From NCBI GenBank assembly GCA_041666525.1, contig JBAYGT010000001.1, forward strand, positions 124,001 to 188,000: DNA of 64,000 nt, given 5' to 3'. Position numbers and translations under genes: made by a program. Source of the stretch: JBAXTZ01 sp041666525. GTDB lineage: Bacteria; Bacillota; Negativicutes; JBAXTZ01. Under the pieces are notes generated by a model that saw only the letters and a program-made list of their open reading frames with translations, was not told where the DNA came from and made no database searches. Below are positions 35,359-43,756 of the stretch, one piece after another; the first letter of the stretch is position 1; each line of letters opens with the position of its first letter.

Positions 35359-36123
35359 TCACCCAAACAAATATTCATAGGCTTCAGGAAATTTTCTTGC
35401 CCAGTACGCTTCATTATGTTGTCCGTCTTCATCGATAATTAGTTTAACATTATGTCCACAATCTTTAAGAGCATTTGCTACTTCACAAACGTTCGGTGTA
35501 AACCGCGTAGCAATGTCAAAATCACAGTGCGCAGCCTCACTTTCACCGGCACAAATATAACATTTAATCGTCTGGTCAATCGGATGACATATTACTGTGT
35601 CAGCAGTCAAATACAAAGACGGTGAAAGCGCACCAACTAAACCAAAAACAGCAGGATACTTCAAGGCTGCATAAATTGAAGTTTGGCCACCAAATGAGCT
35701 TCCCATAATTCCTGTTTGCTCACGGTTGATGCATGTACGAAAATTGGCATCAATATATGGTTTTAAGGTCTCGACAATAAAATCAACATAATGATCGCAA
35801 TCAATACAGCCCGGCGATAATTCTTGATTGCGAAATGTTCCGCTTTCGATACCGACAACAATTATACCGCGATCACAGTTTTCTCTTGAAAGTGCTTCTA
35901 GTGTATCATCAACACTCCACTCACCGCAGAATGATGTTTCCGGTGCAAACAAATTCTGTCCGTCGTGCATGTAGAGTACTGGGTAATCAATTTTAGATTC
36001 ATCATAATTGCGCGGCAGATAAATCCAGATTTTCCGTTCGCGACTTAATTGCGGCATCATAAACTTCTCAATAATTTTGACGTTACCGATAACGCCACCA
36101 ACATAAGATAATAATTCAATCAT
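35359..36123 (-). CDS. Alpha/beta-hydrolase esterase (esterase D/enterochelin esterase-like)
   Basis: A 254-residue cytoplasmic alpha/beta-hydrolase of the putative esterase family that includes esterase D and Fes-type proteins. The nucleophile Ser143 lies in GSSFGG, the catalytic His236 in DGQHNEAYW. The segment YPVLYMHDGQNLF is typical. No signal peptide is seen and the substrate is unknown. It is a single gene, divergent from the ATP-grasp cassette. Confidence 0.82.
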   Translation of the reverse strand: MIELLSYVGGVIGNVKIIEKFMMPQLSRERKIWIYLPRNYDESKIDYPVLYMHDGQNLFAPETSFCGEWSVDDTLEALSRENCDRGIIVVGIESGTFRNQELSPGCIDCDHYVDFIVETLKPYIDANFRTCINREQTGIMGSSFGGQTSIYAALKYPAVFGLVGALSPSLYLTADTVICHPIDQTIKCYICAGESEAAHCDFDIATRFTPNVCEVANALKDCGHNVKLIIDEDGQHNEAYWARKFPEAYEYLFG

Positions 36124-36137
36124 TTATCTTTCAATCC

Positions 36138-36166
36138 TTGACATAAACTTGTAATTTCCATAAAAT
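36138..36166 (+). promoter_or_regulatory. Sigma-A-type promoter of the ATP-grasp cassette
   Basis: TTGACA at 36138-36143 and TAAAAT at 36161-36166 with a 17-base spacer, a near-consensus promoter. The start of transcription would lie near 36173, about 90 bases before the first gene. Confidence 0.75.
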
Positions 36167-36200
36167 AGTATCATAAACTCAACGAACAATAAATAGCATT

Positions 36201-36241
36201 CAGACCTTTGTCTAAAAAAAACTGCAAAGGCTGCTTTTTTT
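36201..36241 (+). terminator. Leader terminator/attenuator before the ATP-grasp cassette
   Basis: CAGACCTTTG (36201-36210) pairs with CAAAGGCTG (36225-36233), with one bulge, and is followed by a run of T through 36241. It has plus-strand polarity and lies between the promoter and the start codon at 36264. No plus-strand gene ends nearby that it could serve, so attenuation is the simplest reading. No leader peptide or competing hairpin was obvious. Confidence 0.65.
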
Positions 36242-36263
36242 ATTATGATGTAGGGGTGAAATT

Positions 36264-37706
36264 ATGTTTGAAAAATATCAGCCGACACCTAAAGTATACG
36301 ATGAAATGTTCAACAAAGATGGATCTGTTCGCCCTCACTATACTGAGTTGTACAAAACTTTTGACAAGCTTGACATGAAAAATCTTGCTGCCCGTCAAAA
36401 CCGTATGGATGACGAGATGATAAAGCAGGGCATTACTTTCACGCTGTACAACGAAGATAGTAACGCGCTGGAGCGTACCATTCCTTTTGATATTATTCCA
36501 AGAATCATTAGTCATGACGACTGGACTTACATGCAACGCGGACTTAAGCAACGCGTAATCGCGCTTAATCGCTTCATTCATGATATTTATCACGAGCAAA
36601 GAATTTGCCGAGACGGCGTTGTACCCCGCAAACAAATTGTTACTAATAAATACTTTCGTCCTGAGATGATGCACCAAAATGTTCCCGGCGACGTTTATAT
36701 CTGCTGGTCGGGAATTGATTTAATTCGCGCCGGTGACAGCGATTATTATGTACTGGAAGATAATTTGCGGACACCTAGCGGTGTTTCTTATCTATACAAG
36801 AATCGCTGGATGATGGAAAAACTTTTTCCAGAACTGTTTTTTAATTATCACGTTATGAATTTAGATCGCGGCTTGCACCTGTTCCTGCGCGCATTGCGCA
36901 GTATCGCGCCTAATAATAATTCTGATCCTACTGTCGTTTTGCTCACGCCCGGACGCTTTAATTCTGCTTATTTTGAGCACACCTTCCTTGCGCAAGAAAT
37001 GGGACTGATACTGGCAGAAGGACAAGACTTAAAAGTTGTGAACAATAAAGTTTACCTTAAAACTTTACACGGATTGCGTCAGGTTGACGTAATATATCGG
37101 CGAATTGACGATGATTTTATTGACCCGTTGGCATTTCGTCCCGATTCAATGCTGGGCGTTCCCGGTTTAATGAACGCATACCGCGCTGGAAACGTCGCTT
37201 TAGCCAATGCACCGGGTACCGGCTTTGCTGACGATAAAGCGGTATATACCTACGTACCGGACATTATCCGTTATTACCTGAACGAAGAACCGATACTGAA
37301 AAATGTACCTACCTATACTTGCGCACTCGAAGATGATCGAAAATTTGTCCTAGATAATATTGAAAAAATGGTTGTAAAGGAAACGTCCCTTTCCGGTGGC
37401 TACGGTATGTTAATCGGACCGCACGCTACAAAAGAAGAACATGAACAATTTCGGCGGCAAATTTGTGAACGACCGGATGATTATATTGCCCAACCCACAA
37501 TTCAGCTTTCAGCAGTACCTACCTTATGTGACGGTGTCATCGCTCCGCGGCGCGTAGATTTGCGTCCATATATTGCATTAGCTGCTAACGAAGAAATCAA
37601 CATCATTCCGGGTGGTCTCACGCGCGTTGCGATGCGCGAAGGTTCGCTAGTTGTCAACTCCTCTCAGGGTGGCGGCAGTAAAGATACCTGGGTAATCGAA
37701 GAATAA
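36264..37706 (+). CDS. Circularly permuted ATP-grasp protein
   Basis: A 480-residue protein of the circularly permuted ATP-grasp family (formerly DUF404/DUF407). Typical segments are RAGDSDYYVLEDNLRTPSGVSY, TPGRFNSAYFEHTFLA, SGGYGMLIGP, and the C-terminal APRRVDLRPYIAL. ATP-grasp enzymes join a carboxylate to an amine or thiol via an acyl phosphate. Members occur almost always with alpha-E and transglutaminase-like partners, as here, and are predicted to make or attach a small peptide; the product is unknown. A GGGGTGA site precedes the ATG. It is the first gene of a three-gene plus-strand operon. Confidence 0.92.
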   Translation: MFEKYQPTPKVYDEMFNKDGSVRPHYTELYKTFDKLDMKNLAARQNRMDDEMIKQGITFTLYNEDSNALERTIPFDIIPRIISHDDWTYMQRGLKQRVIALNRFIHDIYHEQRICRDGVVPRKQIVTNKYFRPEMMHQNVPGDVYICWSGIDLIRAGDSDYYVLEDNLRTPSGVSYLYKNRWMMEKLFPELFFNYHVMNLDRGLHLFLRALRSIAPNNNSDPTVVLLTPGRFNSAYFEHTFLAQEMGLILAEGQDLKVVNNKVYLKTLHGLRQVDVIYRRIDDDFIDPLAFRPDSMLGVPGLMNAYRAGNVALANAPGTGFADDKAVYTYVPDIIRYYLNEEPILKNVPTYTCALEDDRKFVLDNIEKMVVKETSLSGGYGMLIGPHATKEEHEQFRRQICERPDDYIAQPTIQLSAVPTLCDGVIAPRRVDLRPYIALAANEEINIIPGGLTRVAMREGSLVVNSSQGGGSKDTWVIEE

Positions 37707-37721
37707 TAGTTTGGAGGTCTT

Positions 37722-38696
37722 ATGATAAATGTCCGTGTCGCAGAATCAATTTATTGGACCGGTCGTTACACCGAAAGAATTATAAATCACACTAATCTTA
37801 TCGATGTCAGTTTTCATAGTTACCTAAGCTGGACTGAAAACACTGATCTTCAAAACAACTTATGGCAACGATTGTTGAGCGTTCTTGGTGAAGCCGATGC
37901 TTATTGGGATAGATATAACTCTCTAAACACCCGTCATGTACTTAACTTCTTGACGCTTGACCGAACTTACGGCAATTCGATTATTTCTTGCGCAAGTAGT
38001 GCACGCGAAAATGTGCGTGCGATCCGTCAGGAATTACCCACGCCGTTGTGGGAAACGATAAATAGTTTTCACCTATGGTTGACTGCTGAAAGTCAGTCCA
38101 AACGGATTTTTGCGTCCGACTTCAAACCCTATGATTTTTACAAGGGAATAAAACAAGCAGTAACATTGTTCCATGGCATTGCTGAAACTACCATGATAAG
38201 AGATGAAGAATGGCGTTTGTTGCAATTGGGTCGCTATATTGAGCGCGCCGAGAACATTTCGCGGTTAGTGTTAATGATGCACCGTAACACTTTAGAAATG
38301 CGGCAGAATATAACCAACAACCGTTATCATCAGTTGACTGCAGCGCTTCGTGCTGTCGACGGATTGGAATCCTACCGGAAAATCAACGCTGATCGCGTCA
38401 GTTTGGCTGCCGCTGCCGCATTTCTTGTCGGACAACCACTTTTTCCGCGGTCGATACATTATAGTTTGACAATTTTTAGAAGAAATTTACTTGCGTTAGC
38501 CGCTCCAGCCGAGAATCTGCAATATTCGCCATTGGCGGATGTTGATGCACTGCTTGAGAAAATTGATGCCTACCGTGAGGAGGACTACAACCTTGATAGT
38601 CTCCCAGATATGGTTTGGAGTTTTCTTATTGCTTTAAATGTTATTGGAACAAAAGTTTACAAAACATATTTTCATGAGGTCGATACTATTCTATGA
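37722..38696 (+). CDS. Alpha-E domain protein (DUF403)
   Basis: A 324-residue all-helical alpha-E protein. The family opening VAESIYWTGRYTERI (near residues 4-18) and the second LLQLGRYIERAENISRLV are clear. Its biochemical function is unknown; it accompanies circularly permuted ATP-grasp proteins in many phyla. It starts 15 bases after the first gene (GGAGG site) and overlaps the third by four bases. Confidence 0.92.
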   Translation: MINVRVAESIYWTGRYTERIINHTNLIDVSFHSYLSWTENTDLQNNLWQRLLSVLGEADAYWDRYNSLNTRHVLNFLTLDRTYGNSIISCASSARENVRAIRQELPTPLWETINSFHLWLTAESQSKRIFASDFKPYDFYKGIKQAVTLFHGIAETTMIRDEEWRLLQLGRYIERAENISRLVLMMHRNTLEMRQNITNNRYHQLTAALRAVDGLESYRKINADRVSLAAAAAFLVGQPLFPRSIHYSLTIFRRNLLALAAPAENLQYSPLADVDALLEKIDAYREEDYNLDSLPDMVWSFLIALNVIGTKVYKTYFHEVDTIL

Positions 38697-39607
38697 AATT
38701 GAAAATCATGCATCTCAACGAATATAGTTATGGTAATTTCATTACCGACGATGACAAAGAAACACATTTAGAACCTACTCTCATTGATAATAGTATCAAC
38801 GAACTTCGGTTGAAACCACGCACTAATTATCGCCAGCACCTCGAATACTTTGATTTGCGAACTTCTCCTGCAGCTCCGGTTCGTTGGCATAAGGACTATT
38901 TTCATAGTGATATAGCTTGTTTTGAAATAGTAGAACCGCACGACCAACTTGCTATTATTACAACTTCAGTAGTTTTAACCGCGGAAAACGAACCACGTTC
39001 CGGTTATGTTCTCAAACCAGAAGATGAACGGGCATTATTAAACTCTTCGCAATTTCAAAATCGGTATGCGGAATATTTATATATGACACCACAAACTCTT
39101 ATTACTAAATCGGTAGCTGAGTATCTTAAAGATTTATATAGCCAGTGTTCTACTTCATGCATCTACGATTATGTACGCAGCCTCACTCATCAGATTCATG
39201 AAACGTTTCTGTATCAGCCTGGATTAACCAATATCCACACAACTGTCGATGACACCGTGCGGTTAAAGGGCGGTGTCTGTCAAGACTTTGCTCACTTAAT
39301 GCTGGCAACCTGCCGCAATATCGGCGTTCCCGCGCGTTATGTCAGCGGTTATCAATACATCGGCGATCTTCCGGAAAATGTTGGCAACGATAACTTGACT
39401 GTTGCTATGCATGCCTGGATTGAAGCATTTATTCCCGGCGCTGGTTGGCTGGGCTTTGATCCGACCAATGATAACATCATGAGTTGGCGGTATGTGAAGG
39501 TTGCAGACGGCCGAGATTATAGCGATATTGTTCCAATAAAAGGGGTATATCGCGGTAGTGCAATCCAAACTCTAAACGTAAAGGTTAAAATTGACAAACT
39601 TGATTAA
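38693..39607 (+). CDS. Transglutaminase-like cysteine peptidase family protein
   Basis: A 304-residue protein with an N-terminal transglutaminase-associated beta domain and a transglutaminase-like core. The catalytic triad is visible: Cys196 in GGVCQDFAH, His240 in MHAWIEAF and Asp256 in FDPTND. It has no signal peptide, so it acts in the cytoplasm. As the third gene of the cassette it may cut or re-link the peptide product of the ATP-grasp partner; that is inference from repeated gene association. The perfect terminator begins inside its stop region. Confidence 0.92.
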   Translation: MKLKIMHLNEYSYGNFITDDDKETHLEPTLIDNSINELRLKPRTNYRQHLEYFDLRTSPAAPVRWHKDYFHSDIACFEIVEPHDQLAIITTSVVLTAENEPRSGYVLKPEDERALLNSSQFQNRYAEYLYMTPQTLITKSVAEYLKDLYSQCSTSCIYDYVRSLTHQIHETFLYQPGLTNIHTTVDDTVRLKGGVCQDFAHLMLATCRNIGVPARYVSGYQYIGDLPENVGNDNLTVAMHAWIEAFIPGAGWLGFDPTNDNIMSWRYVKVADGRDYSDIVPIKGVYRGSAIQTLNVKVKIDKLD

Positions 39608-39646
39608 ACAAAAAAACCACCTTAACGGTGGTTTTTTTGTTTAATC
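39602..39646. terminator. Bidirectional terminator, perfect 20-bp inverted repeat
   Basis: Bases 39602-39621 and 39627-39646 are exact reverse complements around a five-base loop. The core is CCACC/GGTGG with A7 on one side and T7 on the other, so it works in both directions between the convergent transglutaminase and purA genes. It overlaps the transglutaminase stop codon and stops four bases short of purA. Confidence 0.95.
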
Positions 39647-39649
39647 ACG

Positions 39650-40933
39650 CTAATATATTTCGTTAACAAAAATCGTCTGATCACGCGCCGGACCTACTGA
39701 AACGATTGCCAGCGGAACTCCGGCCAATTCGGCAATACGTTCAACATATTTACGAGCCTTTTCCGGCAGTTTTTTGTAATCACGAATATCGCTTATTGGA
39801 ACTTCCCAGCCGGGAAGCGTTTCCAGAATCGGCACCATAGTTCCGAGTTTCTCCAAACTCGCTGGAAAGTCAGTTACAACAGTATCACCACATTGATAAC
39901 CAGTACAAATTTTCACTTCATCCAGTTCATCAAGGATATCTAGTCTGGTAATAGCTAAATATGCCAAACCATTTACCGATGCCGCATATTTTATCATGAC
40001 CATATCCAACCAACCACACCGCCGCGGACGACCAGTGGTCGTTCCATATTCCTTACCAGTATATTGAATATACTGGCCCACTTCATCATCCAATTCAGTA
40101 GGAAAAGGACCTTCGCCTACTCTGGTAGTGTAAGCCTTCACCACGCCAACTACTTTGTCAATTTTTGTCGGGCCAATACCAGCACCAACACAGGCGCCTC
40201 CGGCAGTAGGGTGTGACGATGTTATGTACGGATAAGTACCATAATCAACATCAAGCAAAGTTGCTTGCGCGCCTTCTAAAAGAACTTTCTTACCAGTGGT
40301 AATCGCTTGATTAACATAAGGAATCGTGTCACAGATATACGGGCGCAACTCTTCGCCATATTGCAAATATTCTTGATAAATTGCTTCGGTTTCAAAACCG
40401 GTTTCGTTATATATTTTCTCAAAATATTGATTTTTCGTCTCTAAGTTAGCGGCGATTTTTTCCCGCAACAACTCCGGCTCTAGCAAATCAGCAATTCTAA
40501 TACCTACACGATTATGTTTGTCGGCGTAACAAGGACCAACACCACGCTTGGTGGTGCCGATTTTATTTTTTCCAAGAGCTTCTTCCTGCACCTCGTCGAG
40601 CAAACGATGGTACGGCATTATTACATGCGCCCGATCAGAAATTTTTAACTCAGCTACTTTTATTCCCTTAGCCTTGATATCCCGCAACTCTTTTAGCAGC
40701 ACCGGCGGATCTATAACCACGCCATTTCCCAAAACACAAACTTTGTTTTCGTATAAAATTCCTGAAGGCAGCAGATGCAGTTTAAATTCTTTACCATTAG
40801 TTATTACTGTATGTCCCGCATTATTTCCACCCTGATAACGCACAACAACATCCGATTTTTCGGCAAGATAATCAACAATTTTCCCTTTACCTTCATCGCC
40901 CCACTGAGTACCTAGAATAACTGCTACAGGCAT
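39650..40933 (-). CDS. purA: Adenylosuccinate synthetase
   Basis: Joins IMP and aspartate using GTP on the way to AMP. The N-terminal GTP-binding motif GTQWGDEGKGK and the GGNNAGHT segment are exact family signatures; 427 residues is the normal length. It starts eight bases after purB ends, and both come after an FAD oxidoreductase gene in one operon. Confidence 0.98.
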   Translation of the reverse strand: MPVAVILGTQWGDEGKGKIVDYLAEKSDVVVRYQGGNNAGHTVITNGKEFKLHLLPSGILYENKVCVLGNGVVIDPPVLLKELRDIKAKGIKVAELKISDRAHVIMPYHRLLDEVQEEALGKNKIGTTKRGVGPCYADKHNRVGIRIADLLEPELLREKIAANLETKNQYFEKIYNETGFETEAIYQEYLQYGEELRPYICDTIPYVNQAITTGKKVLLEGAQATLLDVDYGTYPYITSSHPTAGGACVGAGIGPTKIDKVVGVVKAYTTRVGEGPFPTELDDEVGQYIQYTGKEYGTTTGRPRRCGWLDMVMIKYAASVNGLAYLAITRLDILDELDEVKICTGYQCGDTVVTDFPASLEKLGTMVPILETLPGWEVPISDIRDYKKLPEKARKYVERIAELAGVPLAIVSVGPARDQTIFVNEIY

Positions 40934-40941
40934 ATGTCCTC

Positions 40942-42234
40942 CTATAACCCGAATCGTTTCATAATCGTATCAATGTGTTTAAGATAATGTGTACATTCAA
41001 AACAATCTTCAATTTCTGCCTTAGTTAGATAGCGGGCAACATCCGGATCACTGATGAAATTAGTTTTAAAATCAGCGCCATGTAACCAACGAGACATTGC
41101 ATTGCGTTGCACCCATGCATACGCGTCCTCGCGCAACACGCCTTTTTCGACTAACGCTAACAATAAACGTTGGCTGAAAATTAATCCGCCGGTTTTTTCC
41201 AGATTATTCTTCATCGCTTCCGGATACACAAGCAAATTATCCATAACCCGCGTCATCAATTTTAGCACATAATCCAGCAGAATGGTAGAGTCGGGAAGAA
41301 TAACCCGCTCTACTGACGAATGTGATATGTCACGTTCGTGCCATAACGCCACGTTTTCCATCGCGGCCAAGGCGTTACCACGCAAAACCCGCGCCAACCC
41401 GCTAATTCGTTCACAAGTAATCGGATTACGTTTATGCGGCATCGCCGAAGAGCCTTTCTGACCGCTTGAAAAATACTCTTCCGCCTCACGAATGTCAGTC
41501 CGCTGCAAATTACGAATTTCCGTAGAAAACTTTTCCAGACTACTACCAATTATCGCAATGGCTGTCAAAAACGTAGCATGGCGGTCGCGTTGTAACACTT
41601 GAGTTGAGGCTTTTGCAGGCCGCAGCCCCAGTTTCTCACAAACGTATGACTCGATAACCGGTTCAGCAAAAGCATAAGTTCCAACCGCCCCGGAAATTTT
41701 CCCTACCGAAATTGTGTCAATCGCCTGCTCCAGACGAGTAATAGACCTGGAAACTTCATCTAGCCAAACAGCCATTTTTAAGCCAAAGGTCATTGGTTCA
41801 GCATGAATTCCATGTGTTCGGCCAATCATAACTGTGTACTTATGCAAACACGCTTGTTTTTCGATTGCGGCATATAATCCCTGCAAATCCTTCAAGAGTA
41901 ATTCTCCAGCTTGTTTACACATCGAGCATAACGCAGTATCTTTAACGTCGCTGGAAGTCATTCCCATATGAATATATTTTGATGCATCACCCACATATTC
42001 GGCAACACAAGTCAAAAAAGCTATGATATCATGATTGGTTTCGCGTTCAATTTCTTTAATACGCTCTACTGTAAACTTTGATTTGGTTTTGATGTCTGCC
42101 AATGCCGCATCTGGAATCAATCCAAGTTTGTTCATTGCTTCACAAGCAAATATTTCCACTTGTAGCATCGTCGCAAATTCATTTTCTTCAGTCCAAATTT
42201 TGGCCATCTCCGGGTTAGAATATCTAGAAATCAT
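40942..42234 (-). CDS. purB: Adenylosuccinate lyase
   Basis: Cleaves adenylosuccinate to AMP, and SAICAR to AICAR, in purine synthesis. The fumarase-superfamily signature SSAMPHKRNP is present, and 430 residues is normal. An AGGAGG site precedes the ATG. It lies between the FAD oxidoreductase and purA. Confidence 0.98.
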   Translation of the reverse strand: MISRYSNPEMAKIWTEENEFATMLQVEIFACEAMNKLGLIPDAALADIKTKSKFTVERIKEIERETNHDIIAFLTCVAEYVGDASKYIHMGMTSSDVKDTALCSMCKQAGELLLKDLQGLYAAIEKQACLHKYTVMIGRTHGIHAEPMTFGLKMAVWLDEVSRSITRLEQAIDTISVGKISGAVGTYAFAEPVIESYVCEKLGLRPAKASTQVLQRDRHATFLTAIAIIGSSLEKFSTEIRNLQRTDIREAEEYFSSGQKGSSAMPHKRNPITCERISGLARVLRGNALAAMENVALWHERDISHSSVERVILPDSTILLDYVLKLMTRVMDNLLVYPEAMKNNLEKTGGLIFSQRLLLALVEKGVLREDAYAWVQRNAMSRWLHGADFKTNFISDPDVARYLTKAEIEDCFECTHYLKHIDTIMKRFGL

Positions 42235-42251
42235 TATCCAGTCCTCCTGAT

Positions 42252-43625
42252 TTACCGACTGATTATTTCAGTTGCGACCAATACTCCAGCAGCCGAGGCT
42301 TGCGCTAATCCACGCGTAACACCCGCTCCGTCACCAACCGCAAAAAGATTGCTTACTTGTGTTTCAAGTTTGTTGGTCAATTGCAAACGGTTTGAATAAA
42401 ACTTCACTTCAACACCATACAATAACGTATGTTTACTGTTAACACCAGGAGCGAGTTTGTCCATCGCAGCCAACATTTCTATAATCGCGGTTAAATGACG
42501 ATAAGGCAGCACCAAACTCAAATCACCCGGTGTGGCACTGGCAAGCGTAGGTGTTACCATCCCGCGCTTAATACGTTCCGGCGTCGAGCGCCGACCGCTT
42601 AACAAATCACCCAGTCGCTGTACAATTACTCCACCGCCAATCAAGTTTGCCAGCCCGGCAACTTCTTTACCATATTTAATCGGTTCCTTAAATGGTTCAG
42701 TGAATTTTTTAGAAACTAAGAGCGCGAAATTAGTGTTATCGGTTCGCTTTTCAGCGTAACTGTGTCCATTGACGGTTATCAAACCGTTAGTGTTTTCAGT
42801 AACTACCGCGCCATATGGATTCATACAAAAAGTTCGCACTTCATCGTCAAAAGTCTTGGTATGATAAATCAATTTAGACTCATAAACGACTTCTGTAATA
42901 TCCTCCAAGACCACCGCGGGTAGTTCAACGCGCACGCCGATATCGACTGCATTGCTAGTCATCGTCAAATTAAGCTTAGTCGCTTCTTTCGAAAACCATT
43001 CCGCCCCCTCGCGTCCCGGGGCCGCAATCACGTATTCGGCGTACAATTCTCGCCCATCTTCCAATCGCACACCAACAACTTTATTGTCTGCCACCACTAT
43101 TTCTTTAGCAGCGCACAAACAATTAATGCTGGAATTTTTTTCTAAATAATCGTACATCCGTTTTAGTATTTTCATACAATTATCTGTACCCAAGTGCCGG
43201 ATACGCGCTTCCAAAAATTGTAGTTCAGCAGCAGTCGCCTTGCGCTTTAGCTCACGAATCTTTTCAGCAGGTTCGCTGCCAAAAACGCGATCCGGGGCGC
43301 CAAATTCTACGTAAATATTATCAATATATTCAATCAGTCGCTGCAGTTCCTGCTTACCAATATATTCGTCAAGAACGCCGCCAAAGGCAGTTGTCAAAGT
43401 CATTTTCCCATCAGAAAATGCACCGGCACCGCCCCAGCCAGACATGATATCGCACGGATTACAACCGACACAGCTAACTGATTGCTCACCAGCCAAACAT
43501 TTGCGCTTGTTAATCGATCGGCCTTTTTCCAGAATGCAAACATTTTTGCCAGCTCGAACGAGCTCAATTCCTGCAAAAATTCCGGCCGGCCCGGCACCAA
43601 TAATTATGACGTCAAACTTTTTCAT
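42252..43625 (-). CDS. FAD-dependent oxidoreductase (COG2509-like)
   Basis: A 457-residue flavoprotein with an N-terminal dinucleotide-binding motif IIGAGPAGIFAGIELVRAGK, a cysteine-rich CVGCNPCDIMSGWGGAGAFSDGK segment, and a C-terminal FAD motif FAVGDGAGVTRGLAQA. This uncharacterised family is common in anaerobic Firmicutes. The ATG at 43625 has GAGGTG upstream; the longer frame reads through a terminator hairpin. It is the first gene of the purB-purA operon, but no purine role is known. Confidence 0.88.
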   Translation of the reverse strand: MKKFDVIIIGAGPAGIFAGIELVRAGKNVCILEKGRSINKRKCLAGEQSVSCVGCNPCDIMSGWGGAGAFSDGKMTLTTAFGGVLDEYIGKQELQRLIEYIDNIYVEFGAPDRVFGSEPAEKIRELKRKATAAELQFLEARIRHLGTDNCMKILKRMYDYLEKNSSINCLCAAKEIVVADNKVVGVRLEDGRELYAEYVIAAPGREGAEWFSKEATKLNLTMTSNAVDIGVRVELPAVVLEDITEVVYESKLIYHTKTFDDEVRTFCMNPYGAVVTENTNGLITVNGHSYAEKRTDNTNFALLVSKKFTEPFKEPIKYGKEVAGLANLIGGGVIVQRLGDLLSGRRSTPERIKRGMVTPTLASATPGDLSLVLPYRHLTAIIEMLAAMDKLAPGVNSKHTLLYGVEVKFYSNRLQLTNKLETQVSNLFAVGDGAGVTRGLAQASAAGVLVATEIISR

Positions 43626-43636
43626 TCGCACCTCAC

Positions 43637-43674
43637 AAAAAAATGTCCAAAGCTTCACGAAGAAACTTTGAACA
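43637..43674 (-). terminator. Intrinsic terminator in the leader of the oxidoreductase-purB-purA operon
   Basis: On the minus strand TGTTCAAAGTTTC pairs with GAAGCTTTGGACA (two mismatches, short loop), followed by seven T. It ends about 12 bases before the oxidoreductase ATG. It could end the pepA transcript, but a strong promoter lies upstream of it, so it also sits within the operon's own leader. Confidence 0.75.
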
Positions 43675-43691
43675 TTGTGTTTCCCTGCCGA

Positions 43692-43720
43692 AGTATAGCA
43701 AAACAATTCTTTTCAGTCAA
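43692..43720 (-). promoter_or_regulatory. Sigma-A-type promoter of the oxidoreductase-purB-purA operon
   Basis: Minus-strand TTGACT (43715-43720) and TATACT (43692-43697) with a 17-base spacer. Transcription would start near 43685, upstream of the terminator hairpin at 43644-43674. Confidence 0.75.
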
Positions 43721-43756
43721 TATAATAATCAACAATGGCCTTTTTCTGATTCACCA

